Of a stretch of DNA of 35,556 bases, positions 16,316 to 25,109 are shown in pieces. The notes under the pieces were generated by a model. It saw only the letters and a list, made by a program, of their open reading frames with translations, made no database searches and was not told where the DNA came from. Within the stretch, counting starts at the first letter, position 1. Each line of letters starts with the position of its first letter. Position numbers and translations under genes: made by a program. Source of the DNA: Megamonas hypermegale (GTDB taxonomy: Bacteria; Bacillota; Negativicutes; Selenomonadales; Selenomonadaceae); the NCBI GenBank assembly GCA_002314325.1, contig DCFC01000036.1, positions 118,234-153,789 of the forward strand. Reading direction: 5' to 3'.

Positions 16316-16912
16316 TCAGTTGGCAACAACCTTTACCATACTCGGGCGGATTACGCGTCCTTGTACTGTATAACCCTTTTGCAATACTTCCTCAACCGTG
16401 TTGTCTTCTTTTTCCGGGTCTTCAACACGCATTACAGCCTGATGGAAATTAGGGTCGAATTTCTCACCGGCAGCTTTGATTTCTTCCAGACCGTTTTTCT
16501 GAAGGGAAGCAATCAGCTGATTGTAAATCATGGTGATACCGTCATGCAGTGCACTGCCTTTGGCTTCTTCCACAGCAAGCGCACGTTCAAAATTATCTAT
16601 AATAGGAAGCAAATCTTTGATAAGCCCCTGCACAATTACACTGGATAATTCTTCGCGTTCTTTTTCATTGCGGCGGCGGAAGTTCATAAAATCAGCCTGC
16701 AGACGTTTGTAATGTTCTTCACTTTCCTGTAATAACGTTTTTTGTGCTTCGAGTTCTTTTTTTATAGCTTCCAAATCATCAGTTGCCTCATCGGCAGGAG
16801 ATTTTGGGGCATCAGTATCGGCAGCTTCCTGCGCCTGAACAGCAGCTTTATTTGCTTCGTTCTGCTCAGTCGTTTCAGTTGCCGTCGTTTTATTTTCTTC
16901 TGGAGATGTCAT
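16316..16912 (-). CDS. grpE: Nucleotide exchange factor GrpE
   Basis: GrpE releases ADP from DnaK and completes the DnaK-DnaJ cycle. The 198-residue protein begins with a low-complexity, Glu/Ala/Thr-rich disordered tail (1-45), then a long dimerising coiled coil (about 45-100), then the compact beta domain. Typical sequences are YKRLQADFMNFRRRNEKE and a C-terminal GYTVQGRVIRPSMVKV. It lies between hrcA and dnaK. AAGGTGG precedes the ATG. Confidence 0.97.
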   Translation of the reverse strand: MTSPEENKTTATETTEQNEANKAAVQAQEAADTDAPKSPADEATDDLEAIKKELEAQKTLLQESEEHYKRLQADFMNFRRRNEKEREELSSVIVQGLIKDLLPIIDNFERALAVEEAKGSALHDGITMIYNQLIASLQKNGLEEIKAAGEKFDPNFHQAVMRVEDPEKEDNTVEEVLQKGYTVQGRVIRPSMVKVVAN

Positions 16913-16956
16913 ATGTTAAACCACCTTCTCGTATTTTTAAACAGCTGTCAGCATAG

Positions 16957-17982
16957 CTATAAATGAAAGCGATGAAATATATCGGCAAGATTGGAATTCA
17001 TAAATTCCAGCAGAGAAATGATTTTGCCGTAATCCATACGCGTCGGACCTAAAACAGCCAGTGTAGCGACGGGTTTGCCGTCCAGATGATATGTTGCGCT
17101 TATGATACTGCAATCTTTTATATCATTATATTTATTTTCCTGTCCGATTGTAACGGCCAGTCCTTTATCGCGCTGTTCCTGCAGAATATCGCAGAGCAGA
17201 GTTTCCTCTTCCAGCATGGATAAAATCCGTTTGACCTTATCAATATTGTGAAATTCCGGCTGTTCCATAAGCTGTCCGGCTCCGCCCAGATACAGGCGGT
17301 TTTTCTTATCCTGCGCCATAGCTTCGTCGATAATGTTGATTATGGCGTTGAACACGGTGGAATTGACCGTTTCGCCGCGGATTTTGCGAATGGAAGCCAT
17401 GCTTATATCTCGCAGACTGCGTCCTTTCAGATAAGAATTAAACACATCGGCGATATGCTCGAAATCCTTGAAGGACAGACCGCGCGGAATGTTGATGATT
17501 TTATTATTGATAAAACCCGCATCCGTCATGATAATAGCGATAACGTGCGAGCTGTCAAGCGGCAGAAAACGCAAATACCTGAATGCTGTCTGTGTTAATT
17601 GCGGTGCCAGAACTAAAGAAACATTTTTCGTCAGCTGAGAAATTATACGGCTTGTTTCGCGGAAAATTTCTTCAACGGAACGAACTTTAGTGGCATACCA
17701 ATTGTTGATAAGATTTTTCTCATCCTCCGACAATTGTTCCAACGTTAAGAGGTCATCGACATAGAACCGATAACCTTTTGATGAAGGGATGCGCCCCGAT
17801 GATGTGTGAAGATGCTTGATATAACCAAGCGTTTCCAAATCAGCCATTTCGTTGCGGATAGTAGCAGGGCTAATTCCCAAACCGTATTTTTTGGCGATTG
17901 TTCGGGAGCCGATAGGCTCTGCTGTAGATATATAATCATCTACAATGGCTCGGAGAATGCGTTGTTTTCTTTCATCTAGCAT
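16957..17982 (-). CDS. hrcA: Heat-inducible transcription repressor HrcA
   Basis: HrcA is the repressor that binds CIRCE and silences the groE and dnaK operons until heat or misfolding titrates GroEL. The 341 residues include the N-terminal winged helix (1-70, LDERKQRILRAIVDDYI; GISPATIRNEMADLE recognition region; HTSSGRIPSSKGYRFYVD) and the C-terminal GAF-like dimerisation domain ending in MDYGKIISLLEFMNSNLADI. GGGGTGA precedes the ATG by about 7 bp. It is first in the operon, so it represses its own synthesis through CIRCE 20 bp upstream. Confidence 0.98.
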   Translation of the reverse strand: MLDERKQRILRAIVDDYISTAEPIGSRTIAKKYGLGISPATIRNEMADLETLGYIKHLHTSSGRIPSSKGYRFYVDDLLTLEQLSEDEKNLINNWYATKVRSVEEIFRETSRIISQLTKNVSLVLAPQLTQTAFRYLRFLPLDSSHVIAIIMTDAGFINNKIINIPRGLSFKDFEHIADVFNSYLKGRSLRDISMASIRKIRGETVNSTVFNAIINIIDEAMAQDKKNRLYLGGAGQLMEQPEFHNIDKVKRILSMLEEETLLCDILQEQRDKGLAVTIGQENKYNDIKDCSIISATYHLDGKPVATLAVLGPTRMDYGKIISLLEFMNSNLADIFHRFHL

Positions 17983-18000
17983 TTTTTTTCACCCCTGTTG

Positions 18001-18027
18001 TTAGCACTCTATACAAGTGAGTGCTAA
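18001..18027 (-). promoter_or_regulatory. CIRCE operator
   Basis: A perfect consensus TTAGCACTC-N9-GAGTGCTAA, located 18 bp upstream of the hrcA start codon. It is the binding site for HrcA (established). Confidence 0.99.
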
Positions 18028-18039
18028 CTTCTAATTAAG

Positions 18040-18068
18040 AGAGTACCACCATTAAGACAAAAAGTCAA
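18040..18068 (-). promoter_or_regulatory. Putative hrcA operon promoter
   Basis: On the minus strand a -35 TTGACT (complement of 18063-18068) is followed after 17 bp by a weak -10 TACTCT (complement of 18040-18045). Transcription would start just upstream of CIRCE, a common arrangement for HrcA repression. The -10 matches the consensus poorly. The rest of the 325-bp gap to asp23 is AT-rich, with no further feature apart from the asp23 promoter. Confidence 0.5.
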
Positions 18069-18248
18069 TATATTTTTTACGTATTTTTTCAATAAAATTT
18101 TTAGTATCTGCATTAATAAATATAATGAAAGATTTTTTATTTATGTATGGCTGACAGTTTTAAGACGGCGAAGTTTATCGCTAGATAAATTAAATAATAA
18201 ATTTTCACAAAATAATTTTTCCTTGCCCTTTTATATTTATGAATTATT

Positions 18249-18257
18249 TGTTATAAT
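18249..18257 (+). promoter_or_regulatory. Extended -10 promoter of the asp23 operon
   Basis: TGTTATAAT gives a consensus -10 (18252-18257) with an upstream TG. No convincing -35 is present at 17 bp. It lies about 50 bp upstream of the asp23 start. Confidence 0.6.
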
Positions 18258-18307
18258 GAGTTTAACATAAAAACTAAAAGATTTTAGTTTTAAAGGAGGA
18301 TTTTAAT

Positions 18308-18700
18308 ATGGCTGAAACTACAAAAGGAACAAGTAACGAACTGGGTACTATTCGCATTGCCGATGAGGTTGTAAGCATTATTGCCGGCCTTGCAGCTACT
18401 GAAGTTGAAGGTGTGGCAGGCATGAGCGGCGGTATCGCTTCCGGTATTGCCGAAACACTCGGTCGTAAGAATTTTTCTAAAGGTGTAAAAGTTGAAGTTG
18501 GCGAAAAAGAAACAGCTGTTGACCTTTTCATCATCGTTAAATATGGCGCGCGTATTCCGGACGTTGCTCTCAGTGTGCAGGAAGCTGTAAAAAATGCTAT
18601 TGAAAACATGACTGGCCTCAACACTGTGGAAGTAAACGTTCATGTACAGGGTGTAGGTTTCCCGGAAGAAGCTAAAGAAGAAGAAGTACGCGTCCGCTAA
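18308..18700 (+). CDS. Asp23/Gls24 family envelope stress protein
   Basis: The 130-residue protein has the Asp23/Gls24 signature: GTIRIADEVVSIIAGLAATEVEGVAG near the N-terminus (about 13-38), a conserved middle with VDLFIIVKYGARIPDVALSV, and VEVNVHVQGV near the end. Asp23 proteins are abundant cytosolic proteins tethered to the membrane by AmaP and linked to cell-envelope homeostasis (established in Staphylococcus). AAAGGAGG is 8 bp before the ATG. The next genes, amaP and DUF2273, complete the usual set. Confidence 0.96.
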   Translation: MAETTKGTSNELGTIRIADEVVSIIAGLAATEVEGVAGMSGGIASGIAETLGRKNFSKGVKVEVGEKETAVDLFIIVKYGARIPDVALSVQEAVKNAIENMTGLNTVEVNVHVQGVGFPEEAKEEEVRVR

Positions 18701-18714
18701 GAAAGAGGATTAGT

Positions 18715-19290
18715 ATGAGCGTTATAAATCGTATCATCCTGTTCTTTTACGCCTTGGCATTTGGTGCAGTTTCGATTGTTGCCATCGCTTTATATTCGAG
18801 AATTTTTTCCGACGCTCAGGTTTGGAATGAATTCTTATATTTATGCAGCAGATGGGAAACTGTAGCTGTATCTATCGTCGTTTTAATCTGCAGCCTGTAT
18901 CTGTGGCTACAGAGCATTTCCTCGCACAATAATGATGTTTCCGCCAATGAAGCCGTCATCGTGCAGGGAAAAATGGGACAAGTGCGTATCTCCTTAGTGG
19001 CTTTAAAGAATATGGCTGATAAGATTGCCCGTTCTACCGCAGGTGTCCGCGACGTAAAAGTTAGAATAAAAATGACCAAGGCAGCTACCAAAGACAAAGC
19101 TTTGATACCCAATTTCAAATTACGGCTCGTTGTCAGTGAAACGTACAACATCATTACAATAAGCGATGATATCAAATACCAGATGAATGATTATCTGTCA
19201 AAATTCGTCGGTATTGAAAATCCGCAGATAGAAATCGATGTCAAAAGTATTTCCGACAATCCTGCCGAAGGCAAAAGACGTGTTGTATAA
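18715..19290 (+). CDS. amaP: Alkaline shock response membrane anchor AmaP
   Basis: The 191-residue protein has two N-terminal membrane helices (about 6-29 and 45-66) and a cytosolic Asp23-like domain (from about 80: NEAVIVQGKMGQVRISLVAL). AmaP anchors Asp23 beneath the membrane in Staphylococcus. It starts 14 bp after asp23 with AAGAGGA upstream, in the same transcript. Confidence 0.93.
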   Translation: MSVINRIILFFYALAFGAVSIVAIALYSRIFSDAQVWNEFLYLCSRWETVAVSIVVLICSLYLWLQSISSHNNDVSANEAVIVQGKMGQVRISLVALKNMADKIARSTAGVRDVKVRIKMTKAATKDKALIPNFKLRLVVSETYNIITISDDIKYQMNDYLSKFVGIENPQIEIDVKSISDNPAEGKRRVV

Positions 19291-19311
19291 AAGTTTTTTC
19301 GAGGTGGCACA

Positions 19312-19566
19312 ATGAAGGAAGATATTTTGAATTTCATTAAATATCAACTAAAAGAACATTGTGGCAGAACAGTCGGTGTTATTATAGGTTTCGTTATCGC
19401 CGTGTCCGTATTGCTGATAGGCTTCTTTTCCACGCTGTTTATAATTATCTGCGTAGGAGCGGGGCTGTTTATCGGCAATAAGATAGACAAGGGCGACAGT
19501 GAATTTCTGGATAATGTTATCTACAGACTGCAGCGGCTGCTGCCACCATTTTCCCGCCGTTGGTAA
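19312..19566 (+). CDS. DUF2273 small membrane protein
   Basis: This 84-residue protein has one or two closely packed hydrophobic segments (about 21-54, VIIGFVIAVSVLLIGFFSTL onward) and a charged C-terminus. DUF2273 proteins accompany asp23 and amaP in firmicutes and are presumed to be part of the same membrane-associated complex. GAGGTGG precedes the ATG. It ends 12 bp before nusB, so nusB is in the same run. Confidence 0.9.
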   Translation: MKEDILNFIKYQLKEHCGRTVGVIIGFVIAVSVLLIGFFSTLFIIICVGAGLFIGNKIDKGDSEFLDNVIYRLQRLLPPFSRRW

Positions 19567-19578
19567 AAGGAGTTAAAT

Positions 19579-19974
19579 ATGAGTCGCAGACAAGCGAGAG
19601 AAATTGCATTGCAGTCATTATTTCAGTTGGATTTCAATGAAAGTGCAGCCGAAGAAGCTGTAAACAGCGCTTTGGAATATACAAAGCTTGCACCAAATGA
19701 CTGTGATTATGTAAATTTATTAGTAAATGGTACTAGAGAAAATTTAGCAGCTATTGATAAAATGATAGCAGATAAATCGAAAGATTGGAAAGTTGAACGC
19801 ATGTCGGGTATTGACAGAAATATCGTTCGTCTAGCTATATTCGAAATGAATTTCAGTTCAGATAAATTAGTGCCTAATATAGCAATCAATGAAGCTGTCG
19901 AATTGGCAAAAAAATTCGGTACAGATGAGTCTGCCCGTTTTGTTAATGGTATTTTAGGTTCAATGATTAAATAA
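19579..19974 (+). CDS. nusB: Transcription antitermination factor NusB
   Basis: NusB binds boxA with NusE (S10) and promotes rRNA antitermination. The 131 residues begin with the typical SRRQAREIALQSLFQLDF and end AIFEMNF... AINEAVELAKKFGTDESARFVNGILG, the family's C-terminal signature. AAGGAG precedes the ATG. It is followed by a terminator, so transcription of the xseA group is at least partly separate. Confidence 0.98.
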   Translation: MSRRQAREIALQSLFQLDFNESAAEEAVNSALEYTKLAPNDCDYVNLLVNGTRENLAAIDKMIADKSKDWKVERMSGIDRNIVRLAIFEMNFSSDKLVPNIAINEAVELAKKFGTDESARFVNGILGSMIK

Positions 19975-19986
19975 CACTATCTATTT

Positions 19987-20013
19987 GCCAGGCTGATTAG
20001 CCTGGCATTTTTT
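19987..20013 (+). terminator. Intrinsic terminator after nusB
   Basis: GCCAGGCT (19987-19994) and AGCCTGGC (19999-20006) form an 8-bp GC-rich stem with a 4-nt loop, followed by ATTTTTT. It lies only about 15 bp upstream of xseA, whose own promoter would have to overlap it, or which depends on read-through. Confidence 0.9.
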
Positions 20014-20026
20014 ATGCGAGGGAGAA

Positions 20027-21235
20027 ATGGCGGATAAAATTTATACAGTAAGTCAATTAAATAAGTATATAAAACAGCGTTTTACGGATGACATCATCCT
20101 CAACAACGTGATGCTGCGGGGAGAAATTTCCAATTTTAAAGTACATACCTCAGGCCATTGTTATTTTACATTGAAAGACAGTTCAGCCGCCATTAAATGC
20201 GTGGCGTTCCGTTCTTCGGCTATGCGCTGGCGGTTTGCGCCGCAAAGCGGTATGAAAGTAATTGCTGAAGGATACGTATCGGTCTACGAGCGCGACGGAG
20301 CATATCAGCTGTACGTGCAGACACTTGTGCCGGAGGGCGTAGGCGAGCTTACACTGGCACTGGAACATTTGAAAGAAAAACTCGGCGCGGAAGGGATTTT
20401 CGACAGCCGCCACAAACAGCCTCTGCCGTTTTATCCGCAGACAATCGGCGTTGTAACTTCCCGTACGGGAGCCGTTATCCGGGATATCTGCAAAGTGGCA
20501 GGGCGGCGCAACCCGCTTGCAAAAATCGTGCTTTTTTCCGTACTCGTTCAAGGCGAGAATGCAGCTGGGCAGATTGCCGCAGGTATAGATTTTTTCAACA
20601 AAAAATATCCTGTTGACGTGATTATCGTCGGCCGCGGCGGCGGTTCTATGGAGGATTTATGGGCATTTAACGAAGAAATCGTCGTACGGGCGATTTTCAA
20701 TTCCAAAATTCCGGTGATTTCTGCCGTCGGTCATGAAACGGATTATACTCTGGCTGATTTGGCAAGCGACGTGCGGGCAGCCACGCCGTCTCAAGCGGCG
20801 GAACTTGCTGTACCGGAAAGGGATGCTCTGCGCGATTATACGGCTACGCTGCAAAAAGAGCTTACCTACAAGTACTGCAAGCAGCTGGAACAAAAACGCA
20901 GCCATCTAAAAATACTGCTGCAAAACAGTCTGCTAATGCACAAAGACAAGCTGCTCGTATCGCGCCAGCAGAATTTGGACATGCTGACGGAGCGTTTACA
21001 TAAAAGCGCTCAGCTTCGTTTTAAGGATAAACTTCATCAAGCGGCGCTTTTAAGCGAGAAACTGCAGGCTTTAAATCCGGCAAACATTCTAAAGCGCGGC
21101 TACAGTTTAATAAAAAAAGAGAATGAATTCGTAAAATCGGTATGCGATGTAAAAAAAGGCGATTTTTTGCAAATAAATCTGGCTGACGGTACAATGGATG
21201 TACAGGTAATCGGCATTGCCGAGCAGGAAAAATGA
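20027..21235 (+). CDS. xseA: Exodeoxyribonuclease VII large subunit
   Basis: XseA is the catalytic subunit of ExoVII, a single-strand-specific bidirectional exonuclease, acting with XseB. The 402 residues show the N-terminal OB fold (about 24-100), then the catalytic core with VVTSRTGAVIRDI, VIIVGRGGGSMEDLWAFNEE and VGHETDYTLADLASDVRA, and a C-terminal coiled coil ending NPANILKRGYSLI. AGGGAG lies close to the ATG. It is followed by xseB after about 20 bp. Confidence 0.98.
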   Translation: MADKIYTVSQLNKYIKQRFTDDIILNNVMLRGEISNFKVHTSGHCYFTLKDSSAAIKCVAFRSSAMRWRFAPQSGMKVIAEGYVSVYERDGAYQLYVQTLVPEGVGELTLALEHLKEKLGAEGIFDSRHKQPLPFYPQTIGVVTSRTGAVIRDICKVAGRRNPLAKIVLFSVLVQGENAAGQIAAGIDFFNKKYPVDVIIVGRGGGSMEDLWAFNEEIVVRAIFNSKIPVISAVGHETDYTLADLASDVRAATPSQAAELAVPERDALRDYTATLQKELTYKYCKQLEQKRSHLKILLQNSLLMHKDKLLVSRQQNLDMLTERLHKSAQLRFKDKLHQAALLSEKLQALNPANILKRGYSLIKKENEFVKSVCDVKKGDFLQINLADGTMDVQVIGIAEQEK

Positions 21236-21254
21236 AACAATTTGAGGAATGTTT

Positions 21255-21494
21255 ATGGGTAGAAAAAAATTAACTTTTGAAAATGCAATGGAGTCTTTGG
21301 AAGAAATCGTCCGTCAGATGGAGTCGGGCGATATGCCGCTCAATGAATTGATAGATAAATATAATGAAGGAATGAAGCTGTCTTCTTTCTGTCTGGCGGA
21401 ACTGGACAGAGCGGAGCAGACAATCAATACGGAAATTAAGATTGACACGCACAATAAGATAGTTGAAACAAAATTAAACTTAGAGGGTGAGTAA
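21255..21494 (+). CDS. xseB: Exodeoxyribonuclease VII small subunit
   Basis: XseB has 79 residues and is the small alpha-helical subunit of ExoVII: TFENAMESLEEIVRQMESGD, then MPLNELIDKYNEGMKLSSFC, typical of the family. ATG 21255 is chosen over ATG 21249 because GAGG (21244-21247) is 7 bp upstream of it and touches the earlier one. Confidence 0.96.
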   Translation: MGRKKLTFENAMESLEEIVRQMESGDMPLNELIDKYNEGMKLSSFCLAELDRAEQTINTEIKIDTHNKIVETKLNLEGE

Positions 21495-21498
21495 TTAT

Positions 21499-22377
21499 AT
21501 GATGAAAGAATATATGCAAAGGAAAATCGAGCTGATTAATCGGGAGCTGGACGGCATTTACGCGGAAAATACGGCTTTGAACACCACGCTGGCGAAATCC
21601 ATGAATTACAGCCTGATGGCGGGCGGCAAACGCCTTCGTCCCATTCTGGTGATGGCGGCGGCCGACGCTGTCGGGGCGGACGGCGAAAAATTTCTGCATC
21701 TGGCAACATCAATCGAGATGATACACACGTATTCTTTAATTCATGACGATTTGCCGGCTATGGACAACGATGACTACCGCCGCGGCAAACTGACCAATCA
21801 TAAAGTATTCGGCGACGGCATAGCCGTTCTGGCTGGCGATGCGCTGCTCACGCTGGCTTTTGAAGTGATTGCGGACAGCCCGAACGTCGATACGGAAAAA
21901 AAACTTAAAGTCATAAAGGAAATGAGCCATGCAGCCGGTGCTGAAGGCATGGTCGGCGGTCAAGTCATTGATTTGGAGTCGGAAGGCAAAAAAATCAATA
22001 TGGATACACTGCGCAAAATGCACTCGGCTAAAACGGGCGCTCTGTTCTGCGCGGCTATCCGTTCCGGCGCAATTTTGGGCGGAGCTACGGATAAACAGCT
22101 TGCCGATTTGACGCAGTACGCCCGCCAATTCGGTCTGGCTTTCCAGATTACGGACGATATTCTGGACGTTACGGGAGATGAAGCTTCCATCGGCAAACCG
22201 GTCGGCAGTGATGAAAAAAATCACAAATCGACGTACGTAACGCTCGGTTCGCTGGAATCGGCGCGCGAGTTGGCGCAAACAGCGGTGGACGAAGCAAAAA
22301 AAGCTCTCGCCGATTTCGGCAAAGAGGCCGATTTTCTGCGGGAACTGGTGGATTATCTGATTTCACGCAAGAAATAA
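21499..22377 (+). CDS. ispA: Polyprenyl (farnesyl/geranylgeranyl) diphosphate synthase
   Basis: This trans-isoprenyl diphosphate synthase of 292 residues condenses IPP with allylic diphosphates. The first Asp-rich motif is DDLPAMD (83-89), and the second is DDILD (219-223); GGKRLRP (42-48) and the MVGGQVIDL segment (151-159) are also typical. The short-chain (C15/C20) product is inferred from its place before dxs. GAGGGTGA at 21484-21490 overlaps the xseB end and sets ATG 21499 (or the adjacent 21502) as the start. Confidence 0.95.
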   Translation: MMKEYMQRKIELINRELDGIYAENTALNTTLAKSMNYSLMAGGKRLRPILVMAAADAVGADGEKFLHLATSIEMIHTYSLIHDDLPAMDNDDYRRGKLTNHKVFGDGIAVLAGDALLTLAFEVIADSPNVDTEKKLKVIKEMSHAAGAEGMVGGQVIDLESEGKKINMDTLRKMHSAKTGALFCAAIRSGAILGGATDKQLADLTQYARQFGLAFQITDDILDVTGDEASIGKPVGSDEKNHKSTYVTLGSLESARELAQTAVDEAKKALADFGKEADFLRELVDYLISRKK

Positions 22378-22398
22378 TATAAAAAAGGGTGCTTGTTT

Positions 22399-24285
22399 AT
22401 GAATATATTGGAACAGATAAAATCGCCTGCCGATTTGAAATATCTGTCGACGGGGCAGATGCAGACACTGGCGGCGCAAATCCGCGAACTGATTATAAAG
22501 ACGGTAGCGCAAAACGGCGGCCATCTGGCACCGTGTCTCGGCACGGTGGAGCTCACATTGGCACTGCATAAGGTTTTTGCCTGTCCGCGCGATAAAATAG
22601 TCTGGGATGTCGGTCATCAGGCGTATACGCATAAAATACTGACGGGACGGCGCGAAAATTTTTCCACACTGCGCCAAAAAGACGGCATCACCGGTTTTCC
22701 GAACCGCTTTGAAAGCATGTACGATGCGTTCGGCGTGGGTCATGCCAGCACGTCCATTTCCGCCGCGCTCGGCATGGCGGTTGCCAGAGATTTAAATCAT
22801 GAAAATTACAATGTTGTCGCCATTATCGGCGACGGCGCATTAACGGGCGGCGAAGCGCTGGAAGGGCTCAATAACGCCGGCATTTCCAAACGGAAATTAA
22901 TCGTCATCCTGAACGATAATGAAATGTCCATCGCCCAAAACGTCGGCGCATTGTCGGAATATCTGTCCTTAATCCGCATAGATGAAAAATACCGTCGTGC
23001 CAAAAAGGACGTGCACAGGATACTCAGTAGCATTCCGGGTATCGGCAGTTCCGTTCTGAAAACGGCCAACTACGTAAAAGACGGGTTCAGAAACGCTATC
23101 GTACCGGGTGGCTTTTTCGAAGCGCTGGGCTTTACGTACGTAGGACCGCTGGACGGACACAATATTGATGATTTGGTCAATGCGCTGGAAAAGATAAAAT
23201 TGAACATGGACGGGCCGGTGCTTTTGCATGTGCAGACGAAAAAAGGCAAAGGCTACCTTCCGGCGGAACGCCATCCCGATAAATTTCACGGCGTAGGCAA
23301 ATTCGATATCGCTACGGGCAAGCCACTGGCATCAGACAGTATCGTGCCGACATATACGGCCGTTTTCAGTCAGGCGCTCGTCGATTTGGCGACGCAGAAC
23401 AGGAACATAACGGCGATAACGGCTGCCATGCCGTCTGGCACGGGACTACAGAAATTTGCCCAGATTTTCCCCGAAAGATTTTTCGATGTCGGCATTGCCG
23501 AAGAACATGCTGTTACTTTTGCCGCCGGTCAGGCAAGCGTCGGCAAAAAACCGGTCGTGGCAATTTACTCCACATTCTCCCAGCGTGCCTATGACCAGAT
23601 TATTCACGATGTAGCGCTACAAAATCTGCCGGTAGTACTGTGTCTGGACAGAGCAGGCCTCGTCGGCGAGGACGGCCCGACGCATCACGGCGTTTTCGAC
23701 ATGGCATATCTGCGTCAAATTCCGAATATGGTCTGCATGGCGCCGAAAGATGAAAACGAACTGCGCCAAATGCTTTACAGTGCATTGACATACAGCTGTC
23801 CGTGCGCCATCCGCTATCCGCGCGGCCGTGCCTGCGGCGTGCCTATCCAGGAGGAATTTACATTGCTGGAAAAAGGCAAGGGCGAATTATTGTCTGTCGG
23901 CGACGATGCGGCGATTATCGCCGTCGGCTCTATGGTACAGGAAGCCATTAAGGCCAAAGACGAACTTTTAAAAGAACATATTCATTGCAGTGTTATCAAT
24001 GCTCGTTTCGTAAAACCGCTGGACGGCAGTCTTATTTTAAACGCGGCGCGCAAAGTAAAATGTATCGTTACGGTAGAAGAGGGCGCTCTGGCCGGCGGTT
24101 TCGGCAGCGCCGTTTTAGAACTATTGGCGGACAATCATATATACAATGTGCCGGTAATCCGTATCGGTATAAAAGATAAATTCATTGAACAGGGCACGCG
24201 CCAGGAAATTCTGGACGAATGCGACCTAAACAGCAAATCAATAATTAATGCAGTTAAAAATTTTATAAACGGAAGTGATAAATAA
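22399..24285 (+). CDS. dxs: 1-deoxy-D-xylulose-5-phosphate synthase
   Basis: Dxs is the thiamine-diphosphate enzyme that joins pyruvate and glyceraldehyde 3-phosphate in the first step of the MEP isoprenoid pathway. The 628 residues are the usual length. Motifs: GHLAPCLGTVELT (41-53), WDVGHQAYTHKILTGR (69-84), ThDP-binding GDGALTGGEALEGLNN (144-159), FDVGIAEEHAVTFAAG, and HDVALQNLPVVLCLDRAGLVG with GPTHHGVFD. AAAGGGTG sets ATG 22399 rather than the upstream TTG. The stop codon directly abuts the tlyA start. Confidence 0.99.
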   Translation: MNILEQIKSPADLKYLSTGQMQTLAAQIRELIIKTVAQNGGHLAPCLGTVELTLALHKVFACPRDKIVWDVGHQAYTHKILTGRRENFSTLRQKDGITGFPNRFESMYDAFGVGHASTSISAALGMAVARDLNHENYNVVAIIGDGALTGGEALEGLNNAGISKRKLIVILNDNEMSIAQNVGALSEYLSLIRIDEKYRRAKKDVHRILSSIPGIGSSVLKTANYVKDGFRNAIVPGGFFEALGFTYVGPLDGHNIDDLVNALEKIKLNMDGPVLLHVQTKKGKGYLPAERHPDKFHGVGKFDIATGKPLASDSIVPTYTAVFSQALVDLATQNRNITAITAAMPSGTGLQKFAQIFPERFFDVGIAEEHAVTFAAGQASVGKKPVVAIYSTFSQRAYDQIIHDVALQNLPVVLCLDRAGLVGEDGPTHHGVFDMAYLRQIPNMVCMAPKDENELRQMLYSALTYSCPCAIRYPRGRACGVPIQEEFTLLEKGKGELLSVGDDAAIIAVGSMVQEAIKAKDELLKEHIHCSVINARFVKPLDGSLILNAARKVKCIVTVEEGALAGGFGSAVLELLADNHIYNVPVIRIGIKDKFIEQGTRQEILDECDLNSKSIINAVKNFINGSDK

Positions 24286-25095
24286 ATGGCAAAAAAACGT
24301 TTGGACGTTTTACTGACGGAACAAAATCTCGTACCAAGCCGTGAACGCGCCAAGACAACGATAATGGCAGGGCTGGTGCTGGTGGACGGACAGAAAATCG
24401 ACAAGCCTGGCACAATGGTGAAAGAAGAAGCGCAAATACGCATTCTGGGCGACAGTATCGGTTATGTGAGCCGCGGCGGGTTGAAACTGGCCAAAGCGAT
24501 AAAGAAATTTCAGCTTGATTTGACGGATGCCGTCGTCGCCGATATCGGCGCTTCCACCGGCGGCTTTACGGATTGTTCGCTGCAAAACGGCGCCAGAAAA
24601 GTATTCGCTATCGACGTCGGCTACGGTCAGTTGGCATGGTCGCTGCGCACGGACGAGCGCGTCGTCAACATGGAGCGCACGAATATCCGCTACGTTACAC
24701 CGGAGGATATCGGCGAGCCGATTAATTTTGCGTCCATCGACGTAGCATTTATTTCTCTCGATAAAGTACTGCCGGTGGCAAAAACGCTGCTTGCTCCTGA
24801 CGGAAAAATCGTGGCGCTCATCAAGCCGCAGTTTGAAGCCGGCAAGGACAAAGTGGGCAAAAAAGGCGTAGTGCGCGACCCGAAAGTGCATGAAGAAGTT
24901 ATTGCCAAAATTGTAAATCTGGCGCGCGAACTTGATTTTGTACCGCGCGAGCTGACTTATTCACCGGTAAAAGGGCCGGAAGGCAATATAGAATATCTCA
25001 TACTGCTCGATATGGACAAAATACATCAAAGCAATATCGATGACAGTCTGATTAAAGATACAGTGGCACAGGCACATGACCAGCTGGATAAATGA
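24286..25095 (+). CDS. tlyA: TlyA family rRNA (cytidine-2'-O)-methyltransferase
   Basis: The 269 residues combine an N-terminal S4 RNA-binding domain (about 1-65, KKRLDVLLTEQNLVPSRERAK) with an FtsJ-like SAM methyltransferase domain (VVADIGASTGGFTDCSLQNG as the SAM site). Mycobacterial TlyA 2'-O-methylates 16S and 23S rRNA; the bacillary equivalent is YqxC. The family was also called hemolysin, which is probably not the primary role. It overlaps nadK through ATGA at 25092-25095 and is tightly linked to dxs. Confidence 0.95.
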   Translation: MAKKRLDVLLTEQNLVPSRERAKTTIMAGLVLVDGQKIDKPGTMVKEEAQIRILGDSIGYVSRGGLKLAKAIKKFQLDLTDAVVADIGASTGGFTDCSLQNGARKVFAIDVGYGQLAWSLRTDERVVNMERTNIRYVTPEDIGEPINFASIDVAFISLDKVLPVAKTLLAPDGKIVALIKPQFEAGKDKVGKKGVVRDPKVHEEVIAKIVNLARELDFVPRELTYSPVKGPEGNIEYLILLDMDKIHQSNIDDSLIKDTVAQAHDQLDK

Positions 25096-25109
25096 GGAGG
25101 CAATTGACG

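Noticed and set aside
18001..18027. CIRCE palindrome as a novel element
   Set aside because: It is the textbook HrcA operator in its expected position.
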